The position numbers and the translations under genes were made by a program. The notes under the pieces are model-generated. The model saw only the letters and a program-made list of their open reading frames with translations, had not been told where the DNA came from and made no database searches. Below, one piece after another: positions 1 through 8,482 of a DNA stretch of 64,000 nt (the first letter of the stretch is position 1; each line of letters starts with the position of its first letter). The DNA comes from Candidatus Aalborgicola lynettensis (lineage in GTDB: Bacteria; Pseudomonadota; Gammaproteobacteria; Burkholderiales; Burkholderiaceae_C). The stretch is taken from NCBI GenBank assembly GCA_016719405.1, contig JADJZE010000018.1:434001-498000 (forward strand), written 5' to 3'.

Positions 1-1
1 G

Positions 2-289
2 GAAGACATGCACCGCGCGGATGACGACGATGACAGCTATCTGGATCGCCACATTGCCGACAGCAGTACGGACCCGCTCAATGTGCTGCGCGATCAGCGG
101 CTGCGGGAATCGCTGGTTGCCGCCATCAAGGCGCTCCCTGAACGCGAACAGTACATCATGAGCATGTACTACGAACAGGATATGAATCTCAAGGAAATTG
201 CGGCGGTACTGGATGTAACCGAATCCCGCATTTGCCAGCTTCACAGCCAGTCCATTGCCCGGTTAAGGGCAAAAATGCGAACACACTGA
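2..289 (+). CDS. fliA: Flagellar sigma-28 factor FliA, C-terminal part
   Basis: This is the C-terminal end of the RNA polymerase sigma factor that transcribes late flagellar genes; the 5' part lies outside the window. The frame is open from the first bases. The segment corresponds to sigma region 4: 'ALPEREQYIMSMYYEQDMNLKEIAAVLDV' is followed by the helix-turn-helix 'TESRICQLHSQSIARLR', which reads the -35 box. The gene ends at TGA 287-289, facing the converging flgN gene. Its anti-sigma factor FlgM is encoded about 0.5 kb away on the other strand. Identification rests on the region 4 sequence plus flagellar context. Confidence 0.88.
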   Translation, partial: EDMHRADDDDDSYLDRHIADSSTDPLNVLRDQRLRESLVAAIKALPEREQYIMSMYYEQDMNLKEIAAVLDVTESRICQLHSQSIARLRAKMRTH

Positions 290-345
290 AATCGCCACAT
301 CCCGGCTGCTGTCGGCGCCGGATGGGTGGACCCGCAGTGGGATTG

Positions 346-729
346 TCAGGCGGAAAGCACCCTGAACGTCCCTGACTGGCGCAACGCAGAACCGTATGGA
401 GTACCGCTGGCATAGGTCGCTTGTTGTTGTGCCGAAGGCATCACAACTTCCAGCGCACGATCGATATAAGCCGACTGGCGAAGCAGTCCCTCACGCAGGG
501 GATGGATTGCATTGGCAATCGATTTGATCCGCTGCATACGTGAACGGCCCTGCAAAGCAGCACGCCCTTCTTTGCTGTCGGCAACTTGGAGAAGATTTAC
601 GGCCAGTTGTTGCAGCGCACTGGCCGCAGCCTGGACCTGCTGGGGATGGGCCGCCAACACAACCGAGCGCAACTCGGTGAACTGCTGCTCAATCAAATCC
701 AGCTGGGTATCGAAATGGGAATGTGTCAT
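346..729 (-). CDS. flgN: Flagellar export chaperone FlgN
   Basis: Probable FlgN, the cytoplasmic chaperone for the hook-filament junction proteins FlgK and FlgL, both encoded about 9 kb downstream. The protein has 127 residues and is largely helical, typical for FlgN. The start at 729 (MTHSHFDTQL) was chosen over an upstream in-frame ATG because the extra 43 residues look untranslated and the shorter start lies 43 bases after the flgM stop. It is transcribed with flgM. Sequence conservation in FlgN is low, so the call depends on size, helix-rich composition and position next to flgM. Confidence 0.75.
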   Translation of the reverse strand: MTHSHFDTQLDLIEQQFTELRSVVLAAHPQQVQAAASALQQLAVNLLQVADSKEGRAALQGRSRMQRIKSIANAIHPLREGLLRQSAYIDRALEVVMPSAQQQATYASGTPYGSALRQSGTFRVLSA

Positions 730-772
730 ATCAGATCCTGTGCACAAATTGAGGTGCACAGGATCTGCGTCA

Positions 773-1117
773 TCAACCGGTGGTCCGGTTGAGCATTTCC
801 TGTGCATTGGAAAGCAGTTTGTCGGCAATGGCTTCGGGATTGACCACGTAAGACCCATCCTGAATGGCCGCCTTCACGGTGGCAACCTTTTGGGTATCGA
901 TTTCGGCAGCTTCTGCACGGCCCGACTTTTCCAGCCCCCGCGCCAAAGTCGACACCGTGACGGCAACCCCCGCCGAGCGCGTGCCCTGGTTCGCCGCAGC
1001 GGTAGCAGACGACGAAGCCCCTGCTGCAGCGGCAGGCGCCTGCGCGGCTTTTTGTGCCGCCGCGGTAGAGCTCGAATGGACTGGAATTAAATTGTCTGAC
1101 GGTTGACCGATTTTCAT
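773..1117 (-). CDS. flgM: Anti-sigma-28 factor FlgM
   Basis: FlgM binds and inhibits FliA until it is exported through the finished hook-basal body. The N-terminal half is Ala/Ser-rich and disordered. The C-terminal half, from about residue 55, carries the family signature: 'RAEAAEIDTQKVATVKAAIQDGSYVVNPEAIADKLL'-type sequence, with the VxxLKxAIxxGxYxVdxxxIAxkLL pattern. The start at 1117 (MKIGQPSDN) is typical of FlgM, whereas an upstream ATG at 1135 adds six unlikely residues. The protein has 114 residues. A strong sigma-28 promoter lies just upstream, so FlgM is made together with late genes. Confidence 0.92.
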   Translation of the reverse strand: MKIGQPSDNLIPVHSSSTAAAQKAAQAPAAAAGASSSATAAANQGTRSAGVAVTVSTLARGLEKSGRAEAAEIDTQKVATVKAAIQDGSYVVNPEAIADKLLSNAQEMLNRTTG

Positions 1118-1159
1118 GGCGTTCTCCAAAACCACAATATGTGTAGCCTCGTGCGATTC

Positions 1160-1186
1160 TTATCGGCAACATCATGACGGACTTTA
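1160..1186 (-). promoter_or_regulatory. Sigma-28 (FliA) promoter of flgM-flgN
   Basis: Read on the minus strand the sequence is TAAAGTCC-N11-GCCGATAA. This matches the FliA consensus TAAAGTTT-N11-GCCGATAA at 14 of 16 positions with the exact spacing. It lies about 43 bases upstream of the flgM ATG and directs transcription of flgM and flgN. Confidence 0.9.
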
Positions 1187-1222
1187 GAGTTATTTGCACA
1201 GTACTTTGCGCCTACTTTGGGG

Positions 1223-1945
1223 TCACAGATCAATCTGCACTGTTTTCCCATCCAGCACAACACCGGCCGAAATCCGGCCATTCCCCATTTTGATCCGGGC
1301 CAGTTGCCCCACCACACCGGCAGACAGCGCCTGCGCGTCGGACGTCACCTGAAAACCTGCACCTTGCGCAACCACCCGAACCGGTGCACCGGCCTGAAAC
1401 ACCTGTGCCGGCCTCACCATGCCTTGTCGCAAGGTCTGGCCGGTGGTCAGCGCCCGGGTAGCAACGTGTCCCACCCATGCCCCACGATCCGCCAGCACCG
1501 GGTTGGTATCGTCCGCCCAATTGACCTCGGACGACACGACGTCCGACTCCGTCAGAACGGCCCCGGCAGGTACTTGACTCCGAACAACCCACGCCGGGCC
1601 GAATGCATTCACCGTAACCGGCAGCATGACATTCCAGCGGCTGATGCCATCCACACAGCGCAACCCCACTTGGGCTTTGCCCCACAAGCGCACCCCCACA
1701 GGCAAATAGGGCTCCACATTGCCACACGGTGCCAGGCGCAAGCGGCTATCCAGATTGCCAATGAGCACCTCCATGCGCAAGTTTGCCGCGCCACCCACCG
1801 GCTGGGAAGGAATCGCTTTGCGCAGCCAATTTTGGGCCGCGTCAGAGTAAGCGCTAACGTTTTGTGCAACCGCACTCGGGCCACCCAGCACCATCACCAT
1901 ACAAACAGCCAGACGCCATAGAGACCGAATTTGTAAATAGCGCAT
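1223..1945 (-). CDS. flgA: Flagellar P-ring assembly chaperone FlgA
   Basis: FlgA is a periplasmic chaperone needed to assemble FlgI into the P ring. The 240-residue protein starts with a signal peptide (hydrophobic run 'LAVCMVMVLGGPSAVAQ', cleavage around residue 28). A SAF-type domain occupies the C-terminal two thirds ('VVRSQVPAGAVLTESDVV', then 'RGAWVGHVATRALTTGQTL'), followed by the closing 'GVVLDGKTVQIDL'. It lies between flgM and the divergent flgB operon, the usual arrangement in beta- and gammaproteobacteria. The reading frame is intact. Confidence 0.9.
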   Translation of the reverse strand: MRYLQIRSLWRLAVCMVMVLGGPSAVAQNVSAYSDAAQNWLRKAIPSQPVGGAANLRMEVLIGNLDSRLRLAPCGNVEPYLPVGVRLWGKAQVGLRCVDGISRWNVMLPVTVNAFGPAWVVRSQVPAGAVLTESDVVSSEVNWADDTNPVLADRGAWVGHVATRALTTGQTLRQGMVRPAQVFQAGAPVRVVAQGAGFQVTSDAQALSAGVVGQLARIKMGNGRISAGVVLDGKTVQIDL

Positions 1946-2086
1946 AACGAGTGTCCTTTGTCAGGGCCCCATCGACACCACAGAACACGGTGTGGGGGCC
2001 CTACTCCCCTGCACTATAGATAACCCCACCCCGGCAGAACCCCGCAAAAGACCCCGTTTTTCCCGCGTAATCCAACGCTAAAAAAT

Positions 2087-2139
2087 TAAAGCTTTTTCCA
2101 TAATTGCCCCACGTCGAACGGTTTGGCTAGGCCATTGCG
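2087..2139 (+). promoter_or_regulatory. Candidate promoter elements of the flgB operon
   Basis: Two partial matches lie before flgB. A sigma-28-like -35 (TAAAGCTT at 2087-2094) is followed at the right 11-base spacing by GCC (2106-2108), but the rest of the -10 does not fit. A sigma-54-like element TTGG-N10-GC (2123-2138, TTGGCTAGGCCATTGC) has the canonical GG-N10-GC spacing and would place the start near 2150, 19 bases before the ATG. Neither is proven, and a FlhDC-activated sigma-70 promoter is also possible. Confidence 0.3.
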
Positions 2140-2168
2140 ATCGGCGCCCCCTTGATGCGAGGTGATTT

Positions 2169-2606
2169 ATGTTTGCCAATATGACCAACGCGCTGGACTT
2201 TCAATCGAAGGCCCTGGTGCTGCGCGCCGAACGGCAACGCGTGATTGCCAGCAACATCGCCAACGCCGATACCCCCGGGTACGTGGGCCGCTCACTCGAC
2301 TTCAAAGCTGCACTGGGTGCAGCAGTGGAGGGGAAATCGACCTCACTGTCACTCGCCCCCCCCGCTGGCGCGTCACAACAGGGGCGCTCCCACCTGCAAC
2401 ACATCCCGTTGCAAGCCAGTACGGCCAGTCTCGGCCAATCGGGACTGGGCTATACCGTGCAAACGCAGCCCGCAATGGACGGCAACAGCGTGGACATGGA
2501 CCAGGAACGGGCCAACTTTGTAGACAACTCGGTGCGTTACGAAGCCACCCTGCGTTTTATTAACGGCCAGTCCAAAACACTCTTGAGTGCCATCCAGGGC
2601 CAATAA
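2169..2606 (+). CDS. flgB: Flagellar basal-body rod protein FlgB
   Basis: Proximal rod subunit and first gene of the rod-hook operon. The 145-residue protein carries the N-terminal rod motif 'RQRVIASNIANADTPGYVGRSLDF', the conserved SNIANADTPGY segment of flagellar axial proteins, and the FlgB-type ending 'YEATLRFINGQSKTLLSAIQG'. The ATG at 2169 follows the Shine-Dalgarno-like GAGGTGA. The frame is intact and the length is normal. Confidence 0.95.
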   Translation: MFANMTNALDFQSKALVLRAERQRVIASNIANADTPGYVGRSLDFKAALGAAVEGKSTSLSLAPPAGASQQGRSHLQHIPLQASTASLGQSGLGYTVQTQPAMDGNSVDMDQERANFVDNSVRYEATLRFINGQSKTLLSAIQGQ

Positions 2607-2635
2607 GCCGATATTTACGCCACCGAGGAAAAACC

Positions 2636-3040
2636 ATGTCGATGTTCTCCATATTCAGCGTATCGGGCAGTGCGGTCAGTGCGCAGTCGCAGCGCCTGAA
2701 CGTGGTGGCCAGCAACCTGGCCAACGCCGATGCGGTGGCCGGACCCGACGGCCAGGGCTACAAGGGGCGGCAAGTGGTGTTTGAGACCGCGCCCATGGGG
2801 GCCGATGCATCCAGCGGCGTTCGCGTCAAAACCATCACCGAGAGCGACGCCCCGCTGCGCCGCACACACAATCCGACGCACCCATCCGCCGATGCGGAAG
2901 GGTACATCACGCAATCCAACGTCAATCCCGTGGAAGAAATGGTCAACATGATCTCCGCCTCCCGGTCGTACCAGAACAACGTAGAGGTAATGAATACAGC
3001 CAAAACGCTGCTGCTCAAGACCCTGCAAATGGGCCAATAA
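2636..3040 (+). CDS. flgC: Flagellar basal-body rod protein FlgC
   Basis: Proximal rod protein of 134 residues. The N-terminal axial motif 'QSQRLNVVASNLANADAV' and the C-terminal 'EEMVNMISASRSYQNNVEVMNTAK' are typical FlgC/FlgG-family helices that form the coiled rod core. It begins 29 bases after flgB and is followed by flgD after 18 bases, in one operon. The frame is intact. Confidence 0.95.
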   Translation: MSMFSIFSVSGSAVSAQSQRLNVVASNLANADAVAGPDGQGYKGRQVVFETAPMGADASSGVRVKTITESDAPLRRTHNPTHPSADAEGYITQSNVNPVEEMVNMISASRSYQNNVEVMNTAKTLLLKTLQMGQ

Positions 3041-3058
3041 GCCTGAAGGAGCCTGCAC

Positions 3059-3715
3059 ATGACCACCGCCGTTAGCGCTGCAACCGCTGCCACCCCAGTC
3101 AGCAGTGGCAGCACCACCAAATCCGCCCTGGCCGAAGCCACCGCATCGCAAGACCGCTTCTTGAAGCTGCTGGTCGCCCAACTGAACAACCAGGACCCCA
3201 TGAACCCCATGGACAACGCCCAAATGACCAGTCAGATGGCGCAGATCAACACCGTCACGGGTATTCAGCAACTGAACGAAACCATGAAATCCATGGGAGG
3301 TCAATTTGCGTCCATGCAAGCCTTGCAAAGTACGTCGCTGATTGGGCATGACGTGCTTCTGGAAGGAAACACCCTGTCCGTTGACGCGGGAAAGGCCAAG
3401 GGTGCCATCGAACTGTCGTCCCGCGCCGATACCGTGAAAGTGGACATCCTGTCACCCACTGGCCAACTGCTCGACACCTTGAACCTGGGTGCCATGGGCA
3501 CCGGTCGCCACGATTTTGAGTGGGACGCGTCCGGGTACACCGGCGTTGGCAGCCCGCACTACAACGTCACCGCCACACAGGGCGGCAAAAACGTCGAGAC
3601 AACACCTTTTGCCAAGGACACGATTGCGTCCGTAGGCACCAGCGGCAGCACTTTGAGCGTGCAACTCAAAGGCAGAGAGGCGATTGCCTACGAAGCCATC
3701 CAGGTCATTTATTAG
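3059..3715 (+). CDS. flgD: Hook-capping protein FlgD
   Basis: FlgD forms the scaffold cap on which hook subunits polymerise. The 218-residue protein has the N-terminal signature 'DRFLKLLVAQLNNQDPMNP' and the following 'NAQMTSQMAQINTVTGIQQLN', then a FlgD Ig-like/tudor C-terminal region ('GTGRHDFEWDASGYTG'). It lies directly before its client flgE. The frame is intact. Confidence 0.95.
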   Translation: MTTAVSAATAATPVSSGSTTKSALAEATASQDRFLKLLVAQLNNQDPMNPMDNAQMTSQMAQINTVTGIQQLNETMKSMGGQFASMQALQSTSLIGHDVLLEGNTLSVDAGKAKGAIELSSRADTVKVDILSPTGQLLDTLNLGAMGTGRHDFEWDASGYTGVGSPHYNVTATQGGKNVETTPFAKDTIASVGTSGSTLSVQLKGREAIAYEAIQVIY

Positions 3716-3757
3716 CGCGTCCCCCGATACCACCTACCCGCCACCAAGGAAAACACC

Positions 3758-4969
3758 ATGAGCTTCCAAACCGGTCTGTCAGGCTTGAACGCCGCCGCCA
3801 AGAACCTGGACGTTATTGGCAACAACATTGCCAACGGCAACACCGTGGGTGCCAAGGCATCCCGCACAGAATTTTCCGCCATCGTGGCATCGGCTATTGG
3901 CCCCAGCGGTGGTGGCGGTGCCGGTGGCGGCATTGGTGTGGAAATTGCATCCATATCGCAGCAATTTTCACAGGGCACCATCAACATTACCGGCAACAAC
4001 CTGGATGTGGCGGTCAACGGCGGCGGGTTCTACGAACTCAAACTCTCTGACGGTAGCGCAGCCTACACCCGCGATGGCCAATTCAAGCTCGACGCATCGG
4101 GCAAGCTGGTCACCAACACCGGGGCCAACGTAATGGGCTACACCACCGATTTTGACGGCGCTGCCACCAGCACCACACTAACGGAGATGGTCATTCCGAC
4201 AGGCGCTCCCATTCCGGCCCAGCAAACGACGGACATTGCCGTAGAGTTCAATCTCGATGCACGCGCCGAAGTGGCGGCCACTGCGGTACCCCCTACCCCC
4301 TATACCACCTACGGCACCAGCGTGAACGCATTCGACTCACAGGGCGTTCCCATTCCTGTGCAGTTGTATTTCGTCAAAACCGCCACCGATGCCTGGGACA
4401 TCTACACCGATGACCCCGCAACCACCGCATCCCTGGCATCCATCACTTTTGACACCGCAGGCAAGGTACAAGGTGCCGTCGATGCACTCCCGATCACCAT
4501 CACCTCTGCCAACACCAATATTGGCCCGTTCACCGCCACCCTGGATGTCAGCAAAGCGACGCAATACGGCACGGCATTTGCCATTTCCAATTTGACCCAG
4601 GACGGCTACACCGCCGGTAACCTGACAGGCGTGGCCATCAGCAAAGCCGGTGTCATCACCACGCGCTACTCCAATGGCCAATCCCAGGCGCGTGGTCAAC
4701 TGGCTTTGGCCGATTTCCGCAACGTGCAGGGCCTCAAGCCGGTGGGACAAGGCAACTGGGTCGAAACCATTCAGTCGGGCCAAGCGGTACATGGCAAAGC
4801 CAAGGAAGGCAACTTTGGTGAAATCACCTCCGGCGCACTGGAGTCATCCAACATCGACCTGACGTCTGAGCTGGTAGCCATGATGACCGCGCAGCGCGAC
4901 TACCAATCCAATGCGCAAACCATCAAAACCCAGGACCAGGTGTTGCAGACCCTGGTGAATTTGCGCTAA
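3758..4969 (+). CDS. flgE: Flagellar hook protein FlgE
   Basis: Hook subunit of 403 residues, a usual length for betaproteobacteria. The N-terminus has 'GLNAAAKNLDVIGNNIANGNTVG', and the C-terminus has 'ESSNIDLTSELVAMMTAQRDYQSNAQTIK', the two coiled-coil ends that pack into the hook core. The middle (about residues 130-300) is the surface-exposed variable domain. The ATG follows an AAGGAA site. The frame is intact, unlike the next two genes. Confidence 0.95.
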   Translation: MSFQTGLSGLNAAAKNLDVIGNNIANGNTVGAKASRTEFSAIVASAIGPSGGGGAGGGIGVEIASISQQFSQGTINITGNNLDVAVNGGGFYELKLSDGSAAYTRDGQFKLDASGKLVTNTGANVMGYTTDFDGAATSTTLTEMVIPTGAPIPAQQTTDIAVEFNLDARAEVAATAVPPTPYTTYGTSVNAFDSQGVPIPVQLYFVKTATDAWDIYTDDPATTASLASITFDTAGKVQGAVDALPITITSANTNIGPFTATLDVSKATQYGTAFAISNLTQDGYTAGNLTGVAISKAGVITTRYSNGQSQARGQLALADFRNVQGLKPVGQGNWVETIQSGQAVHGKAKEGNFGEITSGALESSNIDLTSELVAMMTAQRDYQSNAQTIKTQDQVLQTLVNLR

Positions 4970-4985
4970 CCCCCGGTAGATCGCC

Positions 4986-5725
4986 ATGGACCGCCTCATT
5001 TACACCGCCATGTCGGGTGCCAACGCGGCCGCAAGCCGCCAGGCGGTTCTGTCGAACAATCTGGCCAACGCCTCCACCAACGGATTCCGTGCGGAACTGT
5101 CCACCTACCGTGCGGTCCCCCTGCGCGGCGAAGGGGCCACCACCCGCGTCTTTGCCCTGGAGGCAACGGCAGGGTATATGGACAAGCCAGGCCCCGCGCA
5201 ACGCACGGATCGTGCACTGGACGCCATGACCAGCGGCAACTCCTGGTTTGCCGTCCAGGGGCTGGACGGCACCGAAGCCTATACCCGCAACGGGCACTTC
5301 GAAGTGTCGCCGCAAGGCGTTCTGGTCAGCGGCAACGGGCTGCCTGTGCTGTCGAATGGTGGAGCGCCCATCAATGTACCGGCCGGTGCCACCGTATCGA
5401 TTGGCCACGACGGCAACCTCAGCGCCAAAGTTGGCACGCAGCCGCCCAACGTCATTGCACGCCTGAAAATGGTCACACCAACGGGTGAAGACCCCCTGCG
5501 GCGCGGTGAAGATGGCTTGTTCCGCGCCACCTCGGGCGACCCCCTGAACAACGACGACGCAGCCCGCCTGCATGTGGCTCGCTGGAGGGCTCCAACGTCA
5601 ACACCATTGAAACCATGGTCGGCATGATTCAGACTGCCCGCCAGTTTGAAACCCAGATGCGCCTGCTGCAAACCTCCGAGTCCAACGACCGCTCGGCCGG
5701 CCAGCTTTTGGGGCTGCAGGGGTAA
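4986..5725 (+). CDS. flgF: Flagellar basal-body rod protein FlgF (one frameshift)
   Basis: Rod protein FlgF. The first frame encodes the N-terminal motif 'SRQAVLSNNLANASTNGFRAEL' and most of the protein. At about 5576-5580 the frame is lost by one missing base. One frame over, the conserved C-terminus resumes immediately ('LEGSNVNTIETMVGMIQTARQFE ... LLGLQG') and stops at TAA 5723-5725. The uncorrected frame would end at 5627, lacking the C-terminal helix. Clean resumption of homology suggests a one-base sequence error, but a real mutation cannot be excluded. Confidence 0.88.
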
Positions 5726-5763
5726 CACCCACACCGCCCGGCTAACCCTTTAAGGACACTGCC

Positions 5764-6544
5764 ATGATCAACTCGCTATGGATCTCCAAGACCGGCATGG
5801 AAGCCCAGCAAATGCAGTTGGACGTTATTTCCAACAACCTGGCCAACGTGTCCACCAACGGCTTCAAAAAATCCCATGCGGTATTTGAAGACCTGATGTA
5901 CCAAAACCTGCGCCAGGTGGGCTCCAACACCTCGGAGCAATCCACCCTTCCCACCGGCTTGCAGGTGGGCTTGGGCGTGCGCACCGTGGCCACCAGCCGC
6001 AATTTCACCCAGGGCAACCTGCAACAGACCAGCAACAATATGGACGTGGCGGTGCAGGGCAACGGGTTTTCCAGCTCACCATGCCCGACGGCACCATTGG
6101 CTACGCGCGACGGCGCGTTCCAGATTGACAGCCAGGGCCGCATGGTCAACTCCAGCGGCCTGCCATTGGTCCAACGGCATCACTGTCCCTGCCAATGCCA
6201 CCAATGTCACCGTAGCAGCAGACGGCACAGTGACCGCCGCCATCCCCGGCACGGTCACCCCGCAGACCATTGGCACCATCACCCTGGCCAGCTTCATCAA
6301 CCCGCCTGGGCTGGAGCCAAAAGGCCAAAACATCTACGCCGAAACCGCGGCATCAGGGCAGCCGACCGTGGGGGCCGCCAACGCCAATGGCGTGGGTTCA
6401 CTCATGCAGGGATTTGTGGAAACCTCCAACGTCAACGTGGTGCAGGAGCTGGTCACCATGATCCAGACCCAACGTGCCTACGAGATGAACTCCAAAGCCA
6501 TTCAAACCTCTGACCAGATGCTGCAAAAGCTCGGCCAGTTGTGA
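5764..6544 (+). CDS. flgG: Distal rod protein FlgG (three indels)
   Basis: Distal rod subunit. The start 'MINSLWISKTGMEAQQMQLDVISNN' and the end 'SNVNVVQELVTMIQTQRAYEMNSKAIQTSDQML' are textbook FlgG. Between them the frame breaks three times within about 115 bases. One base is missing in the T-run near 6066-6070 (GFFQLTMPDGT). Two are missing near 6104, after 'GTIGY'. A two- or five-base loss lies near 6170, before 'NGITVPANATNV'. Each shift is followed by recognisable FlgG sequence in the next frame. FlgG is essential for the rod, so the three indels mean either local sequence error or a dead flagellar operon. Confidence 0.88.
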
Positions 6545-6552
6545 GGTGCACC

Positions 6553-7276
6553 GTGAACCATTTATTGACCGCCCTGCCGACCCCGGCACAACAGCGCCGC
6601 ACGCGCAAAATGGTGCTGCCCCCTGGTACTCGGCGCCCTGTGCAGCGCCTGCCAGCAATTGCCCCAAAAAGTCATGGTCGATTTTGCCGAACCCAAAGTC
6701 ACCCCGGTCGTACCCGTTGCGGTCGCAGCACGCCCCGCCTCCGGCAGCCTGTTCCAGGCCAGCAGTTACCGTCCTGCATTTGAAGACCGTCGCGCCCGCC
6801 TGGTAGGCGACACCGTGACCGTGCAAATCGTGGAAAACGTCACCGCCAGCCAAAAATCGACCTCTACCGTCAACCGCAATTCATCGATTGACTCGTCCAT
6901 CACCGCCCTGCCCCTGCAAACCCTGTCCGGTTCATCCAAGCTGGACATCGGCGCATCGTCCAACAACAACTTCTCCGGCAAAGGCGGCACGGAGAGCGCC
7001 AACACGTTTTCCGGCTCCATCACCGCCACCGTCATTGAAGTGCTGCCCAACGGGCACCTGGTGGTGGCGGGCGAAAAACAGATTGGCGTCAACCAGAATG
7101 TCGACGTGTTGCGCTTCTCCGGCACCATCGACCCCCGCCTGGTGCAGCCGGGCAGCGTCATCAGCTCCACCCAGGTCGCCAACGTGCGGGTGGAGTCGCG
7201 TGGCCGTGGCCCGCAGGGTGAAGCGCAGACAGTAGGCTGGCTTTCCCGCTTCTTTTTGAGCTTTCAACCGATCTAA
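6553..7276 (+). CDS. flgH: Flagellar L-ring protein FlgH (frameshift in signal peptide)
   Basis: L-ring lipoprotein of the outer membrane. From about 6659 the frame is intact and typical: 'GSLFQASSYRPAFEDRRARLVGDTVTVQIVENVTASQKS' and the C-terminal 'VANVRVESRGRGPQGEAQTVGWLSRFFLS'. The lipoprotein signal lies upstream in another frame: from GTG 6553 (VNHLLTALP) through ATG 6610 to 'LVLGALCSAC'. Removing one C from the five-C run near 6620 joins the two. The likely lipidated cysteine is in SAC. Without the correction only an internal TTG at 6659 remains, giving a protein with no signal. Confidence 0.87.
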
Positions 7277-7341
7277 AGTTATCCAGAATAGTGCCGAGGG
7301 GTAACTGATCCACCCGGATCAACCCAAAACAAGCTCTGCAC

Positions 7342-8481
7342 ATGAAAACCTGGATCTCTCTGCCCGGCCACACCTGCCTTTGGCACGTGGCCCAGTGCTG
7401 CCTGGTGGGGTGCCTGGCCTTTGCCGGATGGGCCCACGCCGCCCGCATCAAGGAAGTGGCCTCCATTGAGGGCGTGCGCAGCAACCAGTTAACCGGTTTT
7501 GGCCTGGTGGTGGGGCTGGACGCCACCGGTGACCAGACCATGCCCTACACCACCCAGGGCTTGAGCAACTACATGCAGCAACTTGGCCTGACCTTGTCTG
7601 CCGCATCGCTGGCCCAGTTGCAAATGAAAAACGTCGCCGCCGTGCTGGTCACCGCCCAACTGCCCGCCTTTGCCCGCCCCGGCCAGTTGCTGGACGTCAG
7701 CGTCTCCTCACTGGGCAATGCCAAATCCCTCAAAGGCGGCACCCTTATTGCCGCGCCGCTCAAAGGGGCGGATGGCGAGGTCTACGCCATTGCCCAGGGC
7801 AGCCTCATTGTTGCCGGTGCCGGTGCCGCCGCCGGTGGCAGCAAAGTGCAGGTCAACCATTTGAGCGTGGGCCGCATTCCCGACGGTGCACAGGTCGAAC
7901 GCACGGTACCCACGGCATTGCAAGACGGTGACAGCATCAGTTTGAGCCTGAATGCATCCGACTTTCAAACCGCCCGCAGGGTGGCCCAGGCCATTGATCG
8001 GCGGTTTGGCGCCGGCGTGGCCCAGGCGCTGGATGGTCGCACCGTGCAGGTCAAGGCGCCCACCAGCCCCAATGAGCGGGTCAACTTCATTGCCGAAATG
8101 GAGGAGCTGGCAATTGACCCCAGCATTGCTGCGGCCAAGGTCATCATCAACTCGCGCACCGGCTCCATCGTGCTGAACCAGGCCGTGACCCTGGGCCCCT
8201 GCGCCATTGCCCATGGCAATTTGTCGATCAGCATTTCGTCCACCCCCATCATCAGCCAGCCCAATGCGCTGTCCACCGGTGGCCAGACGGTGGTGGCCGA
8301 AAAGGCCAACATCGACATCAAACAAGAGCCCGGTAAACTGATTCAGATTCCCGGGGCTGCCAAATTGGCCGACGTCGTCAACGCGCTCAACTCCCTGGGC
8401 GCCACGCCACAGGACCTGCTGGCCATTCTGCAAGCCATCAAGTCCGCAGGGGCGCTGAATGCGGAGCTGGAGGTAATCTGA
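7342..8481 (+). CDS. flgI: Flagellar P-ring protein FlgI
   Basis: Periplasmic P-ring subunit of 379 residues. An N-terminal signal peptide (about residues 1-33, ending near 'FAGWAHA') is followed by 'ARIKEVASIEGVRSNQLTGFGLVVGLDATGD', the FlgI family signature, and later by 'AKVIINSRTGSIVLNQAVTLGPCAIAHGNLSI'. FlgA is its dedicated chaperone. The stop is one base before the flgJ start. The frame is intact. Confidence 0.95.
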   Translation: MKTWISLPGHTCLWHVAQCCLVGCLAFAGWAHAARIKEVASIEGVRSNQLTGFGLVVGLDATGDQTMPYTTQGLSNYMQQLGLTLSAASLAQLQMKNVAAVLVTAQLPAFARPGQLLDVSVSSLGNAKSLKGGTLIAAPLKGADGEVYAIAQGSLIVAGAGAAAGGSKVQVNHLSVGRIPDGAQVERTVPTALQDGDSISLSLNASDFQTARRVAQAIDRRFGAGVAQALDGRTVQVKAPTSPNERVNFIAEMEELAIDPSIAAAKVIINSRTGSIVLNQAVTLGPCAIAHGNLSISISSTPIISQPNALSTGGQTVVAEKANIDIKQEPGKLIQIPGAAKLADVVNALNSLGATPQDLLAILQAIKSAGALNAELEVI

Positions 8482-8482
8482 C

